A stretch of 64,000 nucleotides of DNA from Bradyrhizobium sp. 139 (GCF_023074175.1 NZ_JADPKS010000074.1:49347-113346), one strand, 5' to 3'. Positions 1-9,443 are shown, counted from the stretch's first letter. Notes: generated by a model not told the origin, from the letters alone. Made by a program: numbers and translations.

Positions 1-1673
1 GCTGCAAACTCCTTCAGCTTCTTGCCCAGCTCGCCCGCAGCACGCTCCACGCAAACTCCGCCCGTGGGAATCGAGGCCGAGCCACCGGTGCCGAGGCCCG
101 TCGCGATCTCGGCAGTGTCGCCCTGGTGGATGTGCACACGCTCCGGCGGCAGGCCGAACTGCTCGGCAACGATCTGCGCATAGGCCGTCTGGTGGCCCTG
201 CCCGCTCGATTGGGTGCCGATCAGGATCGTGACGTCACCGCTGGGATCCATCCGCACATTGGCGGTCTCCTCGCCCATGGTGCCGCAGACCTCGACATAG
301 CTCGCAAGACCAATGCCGCGGATCAGGCCGTTCTTCTTCGCTAACTTTGCGCGCTTTCCAAACTCCTTCCACTCACCGATCTCCATTGCGCGCTTCAGAT
401 GCGCGGCGAAGTCGCCGGAATCGTAGACCTTGCCCGTGGCCGTCTTGTACGGCAGCGCCTTCGGCTGGATAAAGTTTTTGCGACGGATGGCGTCCGGCGT
501 CATGTCGAGCTTGCGGGCGCAGGCATCGACCAGACGCTCGATGACATAGGCAGCTTCAGGGCGGCCCGCGCCGCGATAGGCGTCGACTGGCACGCTGTTG
601 GTGAAGATCGTGCGCACCCGGCAGTGGAAGGCCTGGATGTCGTAGAGGCCCGGCAGCATGCCGGCGCCGCCATGCGGAATGTAGGGCCCGAAGGTCGACA
701 GATACGCGCCCATGTCGCCCATCAGGTCGCAATCCATAGCGAGAAATTTGCCGTCCTCGGCCAGAGCCATCTTCGCGGTGGTGACGTTGTCGCGGCCCTG
801 CGCGTCGCCCATGAAATGTTCGGTGCGGTCGGCCGCCCATTTCACCGCCTTCTTCAGTTTTCGCGCGGCGACTGCCAGGAGGGCGTATTCCCGATAGGGA
901 AACAGCTTTGTGCCAAACCCGCCGCCGACGTCGGGGCAGATCACCCGCATCTTGTCGGTCGGGATGTTGAGCACGTTCTGGCAGAGGATATCGCGCAGGC
1001 GGTGGCTGCCCTGGCTGCCGACGGTCAGCGTCAGATGATCGTTCTTGGCGTCGTATTCGCAGACCGCGGCGCGCGCCTCCATGAAACTCGCGACCACGCG
1101 CGGATTGACGATGGAGATCTCGGCAACCGCATGCGCCTTGGCGAAAGCGGCTTCCGTCGCCGCCTTGTCGCCGATCGAGACGTCGAACAGGACGTTGCCG
1201 GCCTTGTCCGGCCAGACCTGCGGCGCGCCCTTCTTGACCGCGTTGACGACGCCGGTCACCGCCGGCAGCGGGCTCCATTTGACGTCGATCGCCTCGATCG
1301 CGTCGCGGGCCTGGTCGATGGTCTCGGCCACGACGAAGGCGATGGAATCGCCGACATGGCGCACCTCGTCCTTGGCGAGGATCGGGTATGGCGGGCCGGT
1401 GAAGGGATCGGTCTCGAGATTGAACAGGCAGGGCAGATTGCCGAGATCCCCGACGTCATCGGCGGTCAGGATCAGCGCAACGCCGGGCAGCGTGCGGGCA
1501 CGGCTCGCATCGATGGTGTATTTGGCATGGGCGTGCGGCGAGCGCAGCATCAGGCAGCGGAGCGCAGCCTGCGGCGCGTAGTCGTCGGTATAGCGGCCCT
1601 TACCGCGGATCAGTGCATCGTCCTCCTTGCGCAGCACGCTCTGGCCGACGCCGAACTTGATGGGGGCTGCCAT
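1..1673 (-). CDS. Form II CoxL-like xanthine dehydrogenase family molybdopterin-binding subunit (3' end cut by window)
   Basis: Large catalytic subunit of a molybdenum hydroxylase. It oxidises a small carbonyl or heteroaromatic substrate using a molybdopterin-cytosine dinucleotide centre and passes electrons to FeS and FAD partner subunits. The minus strand reads continuously from an ATG at 1673, preceded by GGAGAGAAA, to the window edge, so about 557 residues are visible of a usual 760-800. The start MAAPIKFGVGQSVLRKEDD and the downstream RGKGRYTDD are typical of the family. The active-site loop, encoded near 561-581, reads AYRGAGR. That is the form II signature, not the AYXCSFR of true CO dehydrogenase. 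The substrate is therefore unknown and calling it CO dehydrogenase would be unsafe. The medium and small subunits are not in view. Confidence 0.9.
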   Translation of the reverse strand, partial: MAAPIKFGVGQSVLRKEDDALIRGKGRYTDDYAPQAALRCLMLRSPHAHAKYTIDASRARTLPGVALILTADDVGDLGNLPCLFNLETDPFTGPPYPILAKDEVRHVGDSIAFVVAETIDQARDAIEAIDVKWSPLPAVTGVVNAVKKGAPQVWPDKAGNVLFDVSIGDKAATEAAFAKAHAVAEISIVNPRVVASFMEARAAVCEYDAKNDHLTLTVGSQGSHRLRDILCQNVLNIPTDKMRVICPDVGGGFGTKLFPYREYALLAVAARKLKKAVKWAADRTEHFMGDAQGRDNVTTAKMALAEDGKFLAMDCDLMGDMGAYLSTFGPYIPHGGAGMLPGLYDIQAFHCRVRTIFTNSVPVDAYRGAGRPEAAYVIERLVDACARKLDMTPDAIRRKNFIQPKALPYKTATGKVYDSGDFAAHLKRAMEIGEWKEFGKRAKLAKKNGLIRGIGLASYVEVCGTMGEETANVRMDPSGDVTILIGTQSSGQGHQTAYAQIVAEQFGLPPERVHIHQGDTAEIATGLGTGGSASIPTGGVCVERAAGELGKKLKEFA

Positions 1674-1752
1674 TTTCTCTCCATTCCGCATGGTTGTTTT
1701 GCCGGCATATTGCCGTGGAAAAAGTGACAAGGCAAACAGGTTGGCGAAAAAG

Positions 1753-3282
1753 CTAGCCGCGCACCAGCAAGACCAGCCAGCGGCGGCCGAACAGAACGAG
1801 GATCGCGAGCGCGTAGACGATGGTGCCCCCGACGGCCAGCAGGACCAGCGTCAATTCGTCCCGGAACGCCTGCATGGAGGCGAAAGTCGTCGGGCTGAAA
1901 CGCGCGATCAGCCAGAAGGCGGCGGCGAGGATGATCCCGGTCAGCAAGAATTTGGCGAGCGACATCAGCCAAGCGCGGTCCAGCACGAGAAAGCCTCGCC
2001 GCACCGCGAAGAAGAGCACCAGCAGCAGATTGGTCCAGACGCCGACGGCGGTTGCCAGCGCCAGGCCGATCTGGGCGAGCGATCCCATCAAGGCAACCTT
2101 CAGCGCGACATTGACCGCGATGCCGGTCAAGGAAGCACGAACCGGGGTCGCCGTATCCTTGCGCGCATAGAAGGTCGCGACCGCGCTGCGGATCAGCACG
2201 AAGGGGATCAGGCCGATGGCGTAGGCGGCGAGCGTGGCGCCTGCCGCGGCGGCATCGGCCTTCGAGAAGGCGCCCCGGGCGAACAGCGCCCGCATGATCG
2301 CCTCGGGCACGGTGATGAAGGCAGCCACGAACGGCACCGAGAACAGCAGCGTGAAATCGAAGGCACGGCGCTGCGCCTTCATCGCGCCGTCATGATCGTT
2401 GGCGGTGATCCGCCGCGACATCTCCGGCAGCAGCACCGTGCCGATGGCGATGCCGATCACGCCGATCGGGAGCTGGTTGAGGCGGTCGGCATAATAGAGC
2501 GCCGACAGCGCACCGGCGGGCAGGAAGGTCGCGATAATGGTGTCGGCGAACAGCGCGACCTGCGTGCCCATCGAGCCCAGCGTCGCAGGCCCGAGCGCCC
2601 TAAAGAAGCCCCGGACGTCCTCATCGAGCCTGAGCGGGGCAAAGCGCGGCAGGCCGCCATGGCGCGCGAGATCGCCCGCGAGCAGGAAATATTGCAGGAA
2701 GCCCGAAATCAGCACGCCCCAGGCGGCGGCGTGCCCAGCGCCGGGAAACCAGGCGGCGAGCGCCAGCGTCATCATCATCGAGATGTTGAGGAAGATCGAC
2801 GCCGCCGCGGCACTCGCGAAGCGCTGCATCACGTTGAGCATGCCGCCATAGAGCGTGACCAGCGTGATCAGCAGCAGATAAGGAAAGGTGATGCGCGTCA
2901 GCTCGATCGCGAGCCTGCGCTGCTCGGCGTCCTCGCTAAAGCCGGGCGCCAAAATGCTCATGGCCTGCGGCATGAATAGCCAGGCGACGATCAGCAGCAC
3001 CACCTGCGAGGCCAGCAGCAGCGTGAAGATGCGATCGGCGAACAGTCTTGCCGCCCCCTCCCCGCGCTCGCCATGGACGTGCGCATAGGCCGGCACCCAG
3101 GCCGCGTTGAATGCACCCTCGGCGAAGATCGCGCGGAAATGATTGGGCAGCCGCAGCGCCACGAAAAAGGCGTCGGCCACGGGACCGGCACCCAGGATCG
3201 CCGCGAGCATGATGTCGCGGGCAAATCCCGTCAATCGCGAGAGCAGCGTATATCCGCCAACCGTGAAGATACGTCCGAGCAT
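1753..3282 (-). CDS. murJ: Lipid II flippase MurJ
   Basis: Integral membrane protein of the MOP superfamily that moves lipid-linked peptidoglycan precursor to the periplasmic face of the inner membrane. The 509-residue product has the family length and is hydrophobic throughout, consistent with about 14 membrane helices. The N-terminus carries the conserved arginine-bearing first helix (SRLTGFARD near residues 15-23), followed by ADAFFVALRLPN and FAEGAFNAAWVPAY, both characteristic of MurJ/MviN. It ends 79 bp before the CoxL-like gene on the same strand. Its function has nothing obvious to do with that gene, so co-transcription is uncertain. Upstream lies a palindromic repeat tract. Confidence 0.95.
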   Translation of the reverse strand: MLGRIFTVGGYTLLSRLTGFARDIMLAAILGAGPVADAFFVALRLPNHFRAIFAEGAFNAAWVPAYAHVHGERGEGAARLFADRIFTLLLASQVVLLIVAWLFMPQAMSILAPGFSEDAEQRRLAIELTRITFPYLLLITLVTLYGGMLNVMQRFASAAAASIFLNISMMMTLALAAWFPGAGHAAAWGVLISGFLQYFLLAGDLARHGGLPRFAPLRLDEDVRGFFRALGPATLGSMGTQVALFADTIIATFLPAGALSALYYADRLNQLPIGVIGIAIGTVLLPEMSRRITANDHDGAMKAQRRAFDFTLLFSVPFVAAFITVPEAIMRALFARGAFSKADAAAAGATLAAYAIGLIPFVLIRSAVATFYARKDTATPVRASLTGIAVNVALKVALMGSLAQIGLALATAVGVWTNLLLVLFFAVRRGFLVLDRAWLMSLAKFLLTGIILAAAFWLIARFSPTTFASMQAFRDELTLVLLAVGGTIVYALAILVLFGRRWLVLLVRG

Positions 3283-3308
3283 GCGTCTGTTTTAGAGCAT
3301 GGCGAGAT

Positions 3309-3334
3309 TAGGTCTAGGTGCTAGGTCTAGGTGC
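3309..3334. repeat. 13-bp tandem duplication
   Basis: The unit TAGGTCTAGGTGC occurs twice back to back in the spacer between the murJ start and the palindromic repeat. It looks like a simple slippage duplication and has no visible role. Confidence 0.7.
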
Positions 3335-3353
3335 AAGCCGCGAGGAAGCTGTA

Positions 3354-3480
3354 CTCCCTCCCCCGCTTGCGGGGGAGGGTTGGGGAGAGGGTGTCTCCAC
3401 AAGGGGGAGCCCCCCAGAGGAGAGACCCCTCACCCGGATCGCGTGCGCGATCCGACCTCTCCCGCAAGCGGGAGAGGTGA
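3354..3480. repeat. Interspersed palindromic repeat, family A (gene-less copy)
   Basis: Two GC-rich hairpins face each other. One is centred on CCCCCGCTTGCGGGGG (about 3360-3377) and the other on CTCTCCCGCAAGCGGGAGAG (about 3457-3476). Between them are GGGGGAGCCCCC-like and CCCCTCACCCGGATCG-like segments. The arrangement matches the repeats bounding the DUF559 gene at 56421-56917, but here nothing is coded between the arms. It fills the spacer between murJ and the aminotransferase gene. Confidence 0.85.
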
Positions 3481-3494
3481 AGAAAACGGCGAAA

Positions 3495-4676
3495 TCAGGT
3501 TGAAAGCGCGCCGCGTACGGCCGCGATGATTCGCTCCTGATCGGCTTCGGTCAGATAGGGGTGCATCGGCAGGCTGATGACGTCCTGCGACAGGCTTTCG
3601 CAGCCCGGCAGGCCGCCGTCGGCGACCGGATACTGCTTGTAGGCGGTCTGCTGATGCATCGACTTGCCGTAATAGATCGCGGTCGGCACGCCCTGCGCCT
3701 TCAGCGCGGCGGCGAAGCCATCGCGCTCGGTGCCCTTCGGGAGACGGATCGTGTACTGCGCCCAGACCGAGCTATTGCCGGGGCCAAGACGCGGCACGGT
3801 GACGACATTGGACAGACCCCGCGCATAGCGCTCCGCGACTTTGTTGCGGGCGGCAATCTCGTCATCGAAAATTGTCAGCTTCTCGATCAGGATCGCGGCC
3901 TGCATGGTGTCGAGTCGGCCGGTCAGGCCGAGGCGGACGTTGTCGTATTTGTCAACGCCCTGCCCGTGCACGCGGATGCTGCGCAGCGTCGCCGCAAGCT
4001 CGTCGTCATCGGTGAAAATCGCGCCGCCGTCACCGAAGCAGCCGAGCGGTTTTGCCGGGAAGAAGCTGGTCGCGGTGGCGAGTCCGATTGTGCCGAGCTT
4101 GCGGCCCTTGTAGCTCGCGCCAAAACCCTGGGCGGCGTCGTCGAGCACGAACAGGCCTTCGTCCCTGGCGATTTCGGCGATGGCGTCGTGATCGGCAGGC
4201 TGCCCGAACAGGTCGACCGGAATGACCGCGACAGGCTTGAGCCCGGCCTTGCGGGCCGTCGCGATGCCGCGCTTCAGCGATTCCGGGCTCATGTTGAAGG
4301 TGGCCTCATCCACGTCGACATAAACAGGCGTCGCACCGGTCCGCGCCACCGGCGAGGCAGTTGCGATGAAGGTGAAGGACGGACACAGCACGGCATCGCC
4401 GGGGCCGACATTCTTCGCCATCATGACCATCAGGATCGCATCGGTGCCGCTGGCGCAGCCGATCACGTGCTTGGCGCCGCAATAGGCCGCGAGCTGCGCC
4501 TCGAGCGCGGCGACTTCAGGGCCATTGACGAACTGGCAATGGTCGAGAACGCGCTTCACGGCGGCATCGAGCGAGACCCCGAGCCGGCGGCGCTGCGAGG
4601 CGACGTCGATGAAGGGAATGGGATCGGAACGCAGATGCTGGTTCATGGCGCCTTGCACTTCTTGAGCGGTCGACAT
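3495..4676 (-). CDS. DegT/DnrJ/EryC1/StrS sugar aminotransferase, WbpE-like
   Basis: PLP-dependent aminotransferase acting on a keto nucleotide sugar for surface polysaccharide. The 393-residue product has the fold-type I markers of the family: SGTDA near residue 77, LDDAAQGFGASYKG near 178-191 with the PLP-contacting aspartate, and the Schiff-base lysine in FFPAKPLGCFGDGG (Lys209). It begins 10 bp after the Gfo/Idh/MocA dehydrogenase gene. In Pseudomonas the WbpB-WbpE pair converts UDP-GlcNAcA to its 3-amino derivative, which is my inference here; no WbpA or WbpD is in view. A second in-frame ATG at 4646 (MNQHLRSDPIPFIDV) is an equally plausible start, because neither start has a strong ribosome-binding site. 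Confidence 0.88.
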   Translation of the reverse strand: MSTAQEVQGAMNQHLRSDPIPFIDVASQRRRLGVSLDAAVKRVLDHCQFVNGPEVAALEAQLAAYCGAKHVIGCASGTDAILMVMMAKNVGPGDAVLCPSFTFIATASPVARTGATPVYVDVDEATFNMSPESLKRGIATARKAGLKPVAVIPVDLFGQPADHDAIAEIARDEGLFVLDDAAQGFGASYKGRKLGTIGLATATSFFPAKPLGCFGDGGAIFTDDDELAATLRSIRVHGQGVDKYDNVRLGLTGRLDTMQAAILIEKLTIFDDEIAARNKVAERYARGLSNVVTVPRLGPGNSSVWAQYTIRLPKGTERDGFAAALKAQGVPTAIYYGKSMHQQTAYKQYPVADGGLPGCESLSQDVISLPMHPYLTEADQERIIAAVRGALST

Positions 4677-4685
4677 GGAAAGGGA

Positions 4686-5690
4686 TCAGCCGGCGACCCG
4701 GCGCGGGCCCTTGCGGGCGGCCGACGTGGCCGCAGGCCGCGATGGCGTTTCCAGGCACTGCGTGGCGATCTCGAGGCTGGCAACGCCTTCGTCGCCCGTG
4801 ACCGCCGGCGTCTCGCCGTGGCGCACGGCCTTCAGGAAGGCGATCAGCTCGGCGCGAAGCGGCTCGTCGTGACCGACCGGCAAATGGCGCATTGAGTAGC
4901 TGCCGTCCGGCTTGAAGCCGAAGCACTCGGTGACCTGGCGGGTCAGCAGATCGCCCATCACGTATTTGCCGCGGGTCGCGACCGTGACGCTGCGCGCCTT
5001 GAACGGCGTCAGCCAGTTGGTGTTGATATGGGCAAGCACGCCGGAGGCGGTGCGAAACTGCAACAGCGCGATGTCCTCGCGCTCGGCCACCGCGCTCGAC
5101 AATTGCGGCTGCACCTCGACGATGTCGGACTCGGTGAACCAGCGAATCAGGTCGATGTCGTGCACGGCGAGATCGATGACGACGCCGACATTGGACATGC
5201 GCGGCGGGAAGGGGCCGACGCGCGTGATCGCGATGGAGAGAATATCCTCGCCCGCGATCGCCTGCTTGACCGCGGCGACCGCCGGATTGAAGCGCTCGAC
5301 ATGGCCGACCATCAGCGTCACGCCGGCCTTTTGCGCGGCGGCGACGATCTCGCGCCCTTCCGCGACCGTCGAGGCGATCGGCTTCTCGACCAGCACGTGG
5401 ATGTTCTTGGCGATGCAGGCGAGCGCAACCTCGTGATGCAGATGGGTGGGCGCCGCGATGGTGACGGCGTCGACGCCCGCGGCGAAGAGCTGCTCGAGCG
5501 TCTCGAAGCTTGCGCAATTGGCAAGTTCCATCGCCCGCGTGCGATGTGCCGGCGAAGGATCGACCACGCCGACGAGGCTGATGCCGGGAAGACCCGCGAG
5601 CACGCGCGCATGGTTGCTGCCCATCACGCCGGCGCCAATGACGCCGACGCGCAAGCCGGCCTTTGCCGGTGCAGATCCTTTGGAAGTCAT
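4686..5690 (-). CDS. Gfo/Idh/MocA family oxidoreductase, WbpB-like
   Basis: NAD(P)-dependent sugar dehydrogenase of 334 residues. The Rossmann motif GVIGAGVMGSNH lies at residues 16-27. The family EKP motif (VEKPIA, about 101-106) carries the catalytic lysine, and GHVERFNP follows near 129-136. The aminotransferase gene comes 10 bp downstream in the same direction, the pairing seen for WbpB/WbpE in UDP-2,3-diamino-sugar synthesis. The substrate is therefore probably a UDP-N-acetyl-hexosaminuronate, by context only. The 182-bp spacer upstream, after manC, gives room for its own promoter. Confidence 0.85.
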   Translation of the reverse strand: MTSKGSAPAKAGLRVGVIGAGVMGSNHARVLAGLPGISLVGVVDPSPAHRTRAMELANCASFETLEQLFAAGVDAVTIAAPTHLHHEVALACIAKNIHVLVEKPIASTVAEGREIVAAAQKAGVTLMVGHVERFNPAVAAVKQAIAGEDILSIAITRVGPFPPRMSNVGVVIDLAVHDIDLIRWFTESDIVEVQPQLSSAVAEREDIALLQFRTASGVLAHINTNWLTPFKARSVTVATRGKYVMGDLLTRQVTECFGFKPDGSYSMRHLPVGHDEPLRAELIAFLKAVRHGETPAVTGDEGVASLEIATQCLETPSRPAATSAARKGPRRVAG

Positions 5691-5872
5691 TTGAGCAAAC
5701 CCCGATTCAACGCAAATCCCCGGGCCGCTTCTAGCACGGACGCCACATTTATGGCGAATGCCGGCCTCACTGACCGGACACGATTTGATTCAAAAAGTTA
5801 CACGTTTCCCAGGCCTTAACCGCTGAAGAGTGCGCTCTTTCGGCCCGGATCCTGTGATTCGGAGTGTGCTGG

Positions 5873-7291
5873 TTACGACCTTTGATAGTCGTCTTCAATC
5901 CGGATGATGTCGTCTTCCCCGAGATAGCTTCCAGTCTGGACCTCGATCAGTTCCAGCATGATTTTCCCGGGGTTCTCCATCCGGTGCACCGCGCCCATCG
6001 GGATGTAGATCGACTCGTTCTCGTGCACCGTCTTTACGGTCTCGTTGACGGTGACCCGAGCGGCACCGCGGACCACGATCCAATGCTCGGCGCGATGATG
6101 GTGCTTCTGCAGCGACAGCCGCCCGCCCGGCTTGACCACGATGCGCTTGACCTGATGGCGCTCGCCATTGTCGACGGACTGGTAGCTGCCCCAGGGCCGA
6201 TGCACTTTGAGATGCTCCTCGGTGACCTTCGGTGCGACGGCCTTGAGCTTGGTCACCAGGCGCTTCAGGCCGTTGGCATCCTTCTGGCGCGAGACCAGCA
6301 CCGCATCGGCGGTGGCGACCACGACGAGATCGTCGACACCTTCGAGCGCGACCAGCGCGGAATCGGTGGTGACGTTGCAGTTGCGGGAGTCCTCGAACAC
6401 CGCGGCGCCGTGCGCGGCGTTGCCTTGCGCATCCTTGTCCGACAATTCCCACACTGCGTGCCAGGAGCCGACGTCGGACCAGCCGCAAGCCACCGGCACC
6501 ACTGCGGCGCGCGATGTCTTTTCCATTACCGCGTAGTCGATCGAGATCGCCTTGGCCGAGCCGAACGCCTGCGGCTCCAGTGTCACGAAGCCGAGATCGC
6601 GGCCGGCATCGGCGACAGCATTGGAGATCGCCTCCACGCTCGCCGCGTCGACCCTGCGGTATTCGTCGAGCAGGACGGTGGCCGGGAACATGAAGTTGCC
6701 GCTGTTCCAGAGATAGCCCGAATTGACGTAGTCGGATGCCTTCACGGCGTCCGGCTTCTCGACGAAGCGCGCGACCGCGTGCACCTCGCCGGAGATCATT
6801 TCGCCCGGGCTGATATAGCCGTATTCGGTCGCCGGCCGCTCCGGCTTGACGCCGAAGGTGACGATGCGCCCGGCACTCGCGGCGGTGAGGCCTTCGCGGC
6901 ACGCGGCGACGAAAGCCGCATTGTCCTGCACCACGTGATCGGCGGCGAGCGCGAGCACGATGGCTTCACTGGAGCGGTTCTGCGCGAACACCGCGCCCGC
7001 GGCGATCGCGGGGCCGGAATCACGCCGCATCGGCTCGAGGATCACGTCGGCCTCGATTCCGATCTCGGCGAGCTGCTCCAGCACCATGAAGCGATAGGAC
7101 GCATTGGTGATGACGATCGGACGATCGAACAGCGCGCCATCTGAAACACGCAGCAGCGTGTCCTGGAAGGTCGAGCGCGTGCCGAACAGCGGCAGGAACT
7201 GCTTGGGCCGCACCTCGCGCGAAGCCGGCCACAGCCGCGTGCCGGCACCGCCGCACATGATCAGGGGGATAATGCGTTTGTCCATCGTCAT
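5873..7291 (-). CDS. manC: Mannose-1-phosphate guanylyltransferase / mannose-6-phosphate isomerase (type II)
   Basis: Bifunctional enzyme that supplies GDP-mannose for polysaccharides. From the ATG at 7291 the product is 472 residues, the normal size for type II PMI-GMP enzymes. The nucleotidyltransferase signature GGAGTRLWPASRE lies at about residues 14-26 and PKQFLPL follows. The C-terminal third is a cupin with KPGGRLSLQKHHHRAEHW and IYIPMGAVHRMENPG, the isomerase part. I chose 7291 (MTMDKRIIP) because it follows the stop of the upstream epimerase gene by 1 bp and has AAGG six bases before it. A longer frame to 7366 would run through the epimerase 3' end and lacks family similarity. Products from this gene could also feed the fucose pathway at the right edge of the window. 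Confidence 0.93.
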   Translation of the reverse strand: MTMDKRIIPLIMCGGAGTRLWPASREVRPKQFLPLFGTRSTFQDTLLRVSDGALFDRPIVITNASYRFMVLEQLAEIGIEADVILEPMRRDSGPAIAAGAVFAQNRSSEAIVLALAADHVVQDNAAFVAACREGLTAASAGRIVTFGVKPERPATEYGYISPGEMISGEVHAVARFVEKPDAVKASDYVNSGYLWNSGNFMFPATVLLDEYRRVDAASVEAISNAVADAGRDLGFVTLEPQAFGSAKAISIDYAVMEKTSRAAVVPVACGWSDVGSWHAVWELSDKDAQGNAAHGAAVFEDSRNCNVTTDSALVALEGVDDLVVVATADAVLVSRQKDANGLKRLVTKLKAVAPKVTEEHLKVHRPWGSYQSVDNGERHQVKRIVVKPGGRLSLQKHHHRAEHWIVVRGAARVTVNETVKTVHENESIYIPMGAVHRMENPGKIMLELIEVQTGSYLGEDDIIRIEDDYQRS

Positions 7292-7292
7292 T

Positions 7293-8282
7293 TCAAACCT
7301 TGAAGTGGTCCCGATACCAGGTGACAAAATTATGGACCCCGTGCGCGATCGGCGTTGACGGTGCAAAGCCGGTGTCGCGCATCAGATCCTCGACATCCGC
7401 GAACGTTTCCAAAACGTCTCCCGGCTGCATCGGCAGCAATTCTTTGATCGCCATCCGACCCAGCTCCTGCTCCAGAAGTCCGACGACGTGCATCAGCTCC
7501 TCGGGGCGGTGGTTGCCGACATTGTAGACCTTAGACGGCGCATTTGCGGCAGCCGGGTCATCGGTGGGAACCAAGTCAATGAGCTTGGACACTGCACGGG
7601 TGACGTCGTCAATATAGGTGAAGTCGCGACGCATTTTGCCATGGTTAAAGAGCCGGATCGGACGGCCCGCCATGATCGCGTTCACGAACAGAAACAGGGC
7701 CATATCGGGCCGACCCCACGGACCGTAAATGGTGAAGAAGCGCAGGCCCGTGACCGGCAGCCGGTAGAGATGGCTGTAGGACTGCGCCATCAATTCGTTC
7801 GCCTTCTTGGTCGCGGCATAGAAGCTCACGGGATGGTCGGTCCGGTCCTGCACGGCAAATGGCAGTTTGGTGTTGGCGCCATAAACGGAGGATGACGAGG
7901 CGTAGACGAGATGATGACAGCGATTGTTGCGGCAGCCCTCCAGCACGTTGAGAAAGCCCTGGAGATTGGAATCGGCGTAAGCATGCGGCTGCTCGATCGA
8001 GTAGCGCACGCCGGCCTGGGCCGCCAGATGCACGACTTTGGCAAATCGGTGCCGCGCAAACAGCGCCGCGATGGTCTCGCGGTCGGCAAGATCGGCCTCG
8101 ACGAAGGCGAAGCGGGGATCGTTCCGGAGCAGCGCCAGGCGCGCCTGTTTCAGCGCCGGATCGTAATAGCTGTTGAGATTGTCGAGCCCGACCACGGGCC
8201 GGCCTTCAGCCAGAAGCTGCCGGGCAACGTGAAAGCCGATGAACCCGGCGGCACCTGTGACCAAAATCGCCTGATCCGTCAT
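7293..8282 (-). CDS. lspL: UDP-glucuronate 4-epimerase (LspL-like)
   Basis: Extended short-chain dehydrogenase of 329 residues that interconverts UDP-glucuronate and UDP-galacturonate, sugars of rhizobial LPS core and exopolysaccharide. The NAD motif TGAAGFIGFH lies at residues 9-18. The hallmark GLDNLNSYYDPALK (32-45) is typical of UDP-glucuronate epimerases, as is LAAQAGVRYS. The catalytic SSSVYG and Tyr155-x3-Lys159 (SFYAATKK) are present. It is translationally close to manC, with a 1-bp gap. It faces the divergent flippase-like gene across about 200 bp, which should hold both promoters. Confidence 0.92.
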   Translation of the reverse strand: MTDQAILVTGAAGFIGFHVARQLLAEGRPVVGLDNLNSYYDPALKQARLALLRNDPRFAFVEADLADRETIAALFARHRFAKVVHLAAQAGVRYSIEQPHAYADSNLQGFLNVLEGCRNNRCHHLVYASSSSVYGANTKLPFAVQDRTDHPVSFYAATKKANELMAQSYSHLYRLPVTGLRFFTIYGPWGRPDMALFLFVNAIMAGRPIRLFNHGKMRRDFTYIDDVTRAVSKLIDLVPTDDPAAANAPSKVYNVGNHRPEELMHVVGLLEQELGRMAIKELLPMQPGDVLETFADVEDLMRDTGFAPSTPIAHGVHNFVTWYRDHFKV

Positions 8283-8483
8283 GCTGTTCCCACGAGATCC
8301 CTAGCTTACGGCGCCTCTTTAGCCGCGGTATCGAGGGGGTCGCAATAGCCCGAGCGCCCTCTTCACGACAGCTTTCACGACAGCTATTGCAAGATCGGCG
8401 CCAAAACCATACCAAAGCGGCCGAATTCGGCGCCTCGCGTCGGGTTGCCTCAAATCTTCGCAAACCCTGTTCATGCGGGCGAG

Positions 8484-9443
8484 ATGCGCCGAATCCTGCT
8501 TTCGACGGCCAAAATCCTGATTTCCGGAGCGCTGCTCTACCTGGCGCTGCGCAAGGTCGATCTGACCGAGCTGTTATCGCGCTTCACCGCGACCAGCCTG
8601 TTCTGGATCGGCGTGGCGATCGCGGTCACGTTCCTGCAAATCTTCGTCGGCGTGCTGCGCTGGCGCGAGATCAGCGCCGAATGCGGCGCGCCGCTCGAGC
8701 TTGCCCGCGCCATGCGCTACAACGTGATCGGCGCCTTCTTCAATCAGACGCTGCCGTCGTCGATCGGCGGCGATGCGGTCCGGCTGTGGCTGGTGGCGCG
8801 CGCCGGCGCCGGATGGCGTGCGGCCACCTACTCGATCTTCGTCGATCGCGCGATCGGCCTCGTCGCGCTCGCGATTCTCATCGTCGCGAGCCTGCCCTGG
8901 AGCTACGAGCTCATCACCGATCCGCACGGACGCTCGGCGCTGCTGCTCGTCGACCTCGCGGCGCTCGCAGGCGGGCTCGGTTTCCTGATTTTCGGCGCGC
9001 TGAAATGGTCGTGGCTGAAGACCTGGTGGGCCACCCATCACATCCACGCTTGCGCCGTGATTGCGAACCGCGTGATCTTCAACGCCAGGCGCGGACCTGT
9101 TATCGCGGTCCTGTCGCTCCTCGTGCACGTGCTTGCCGTCGTCATCGCCTGGTGCGTGGTGCAGGCGATCGCAGCGCCAGTCAGCTTCGGCCAGATCTTC
9201 CTGCTCATTCCGCCGGTGATGCTGATCACACTGATGCCGATCTCGATCGCCGGCTGGGGCGTGCGCGAGGCGACCATGGGCCTCGCCTTCGGCTTCGCCG
9301 GGCTGGCTCCCAATGAGGGCGTCAACATCTCGCTGCTGTTCGGCGCAGTCTCGTTCATCGTCGGCGCGGTCGGCGGCCTGGTCTGGATTCTCAGCGCGGA
9401 GAAAGCTGCGCAAGGCTCGGCGCCGCTCGGGGTGCCGGAGTGA
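8484..9443 (+). CDS. Flippase-like / lysylphosphatidylglycerol synthase TM-region family membrane protein (UPF0104)
   Basis: Polytopic inner-membrane protein of 319 residues with about eight hydrophobic segments. It has the family pattern of an early arginine-rich loop (VGVLRWREIS), the segment NQTLPSSIGGDAVRLWLV, and late PVSFGQIFLLIPPVMLITLMPISIAGWGVRE. Members are annotated as AglD/MprF-like membrane domains and often sit in glycolipid and LPS clusters. The precise function is unknown. I start at the ATG at 8484 (MRRILLSTAK), since the in-frame TTG at 8445 has no ribosome-binding site. Its TGA overlaps the GTG of the next gene (GTGA), so the two are translationally coupled. Confidence 0.85.
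   Translation: MRRILLSTAKILISGALLYLALRKVDLTELLSRFTATSLFWIGVAIAVTFLQIFVGVLRWREISAECGAPLELARAMRYNVIGAFFNQTLPSSIGGDAVRLWLVARAGAGWRAATYSIFVDRAIGLVALAILIVASLPWSYELITDPHGRSALLLVDLAALAGGLGFLIFGALKWSWLKTWWATHHIHACAVIANRVIFNARRGPVIAVLSLLVHVLAVVIAWCVVQAIAAPVSFGQIFLLIPPVMLITLMPISIAGWGVREATMGLAFGFAGLAPNEGVNISLLFGAVSFIVGAVGGLVWILSAEKAAQGSAPLGVPE

Noticed and set aside
1..1673. True aerobic CO dehydrogenase large subunit
   Set aside because: The active-site loop reads AYRGAGR (form II), not the AYXCSFR of CO-oxidising enzymes, so substrate assignment would be unsafe.
399..1727. Long plus-strand open frame opposite the CoxL-like gene
   Set aside because: It is a GC-driven antisense shadow: no family motif, and the minus strand carries clear molybdoprotein sequence in this interval.
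3354..3480. Rho-independent terminator of the aminotransferase or murJ leader
   Set aside because: The hairpins are strong but lack T-runs, and they match the family A repeat found elsewhere, so a repeat is the better label.
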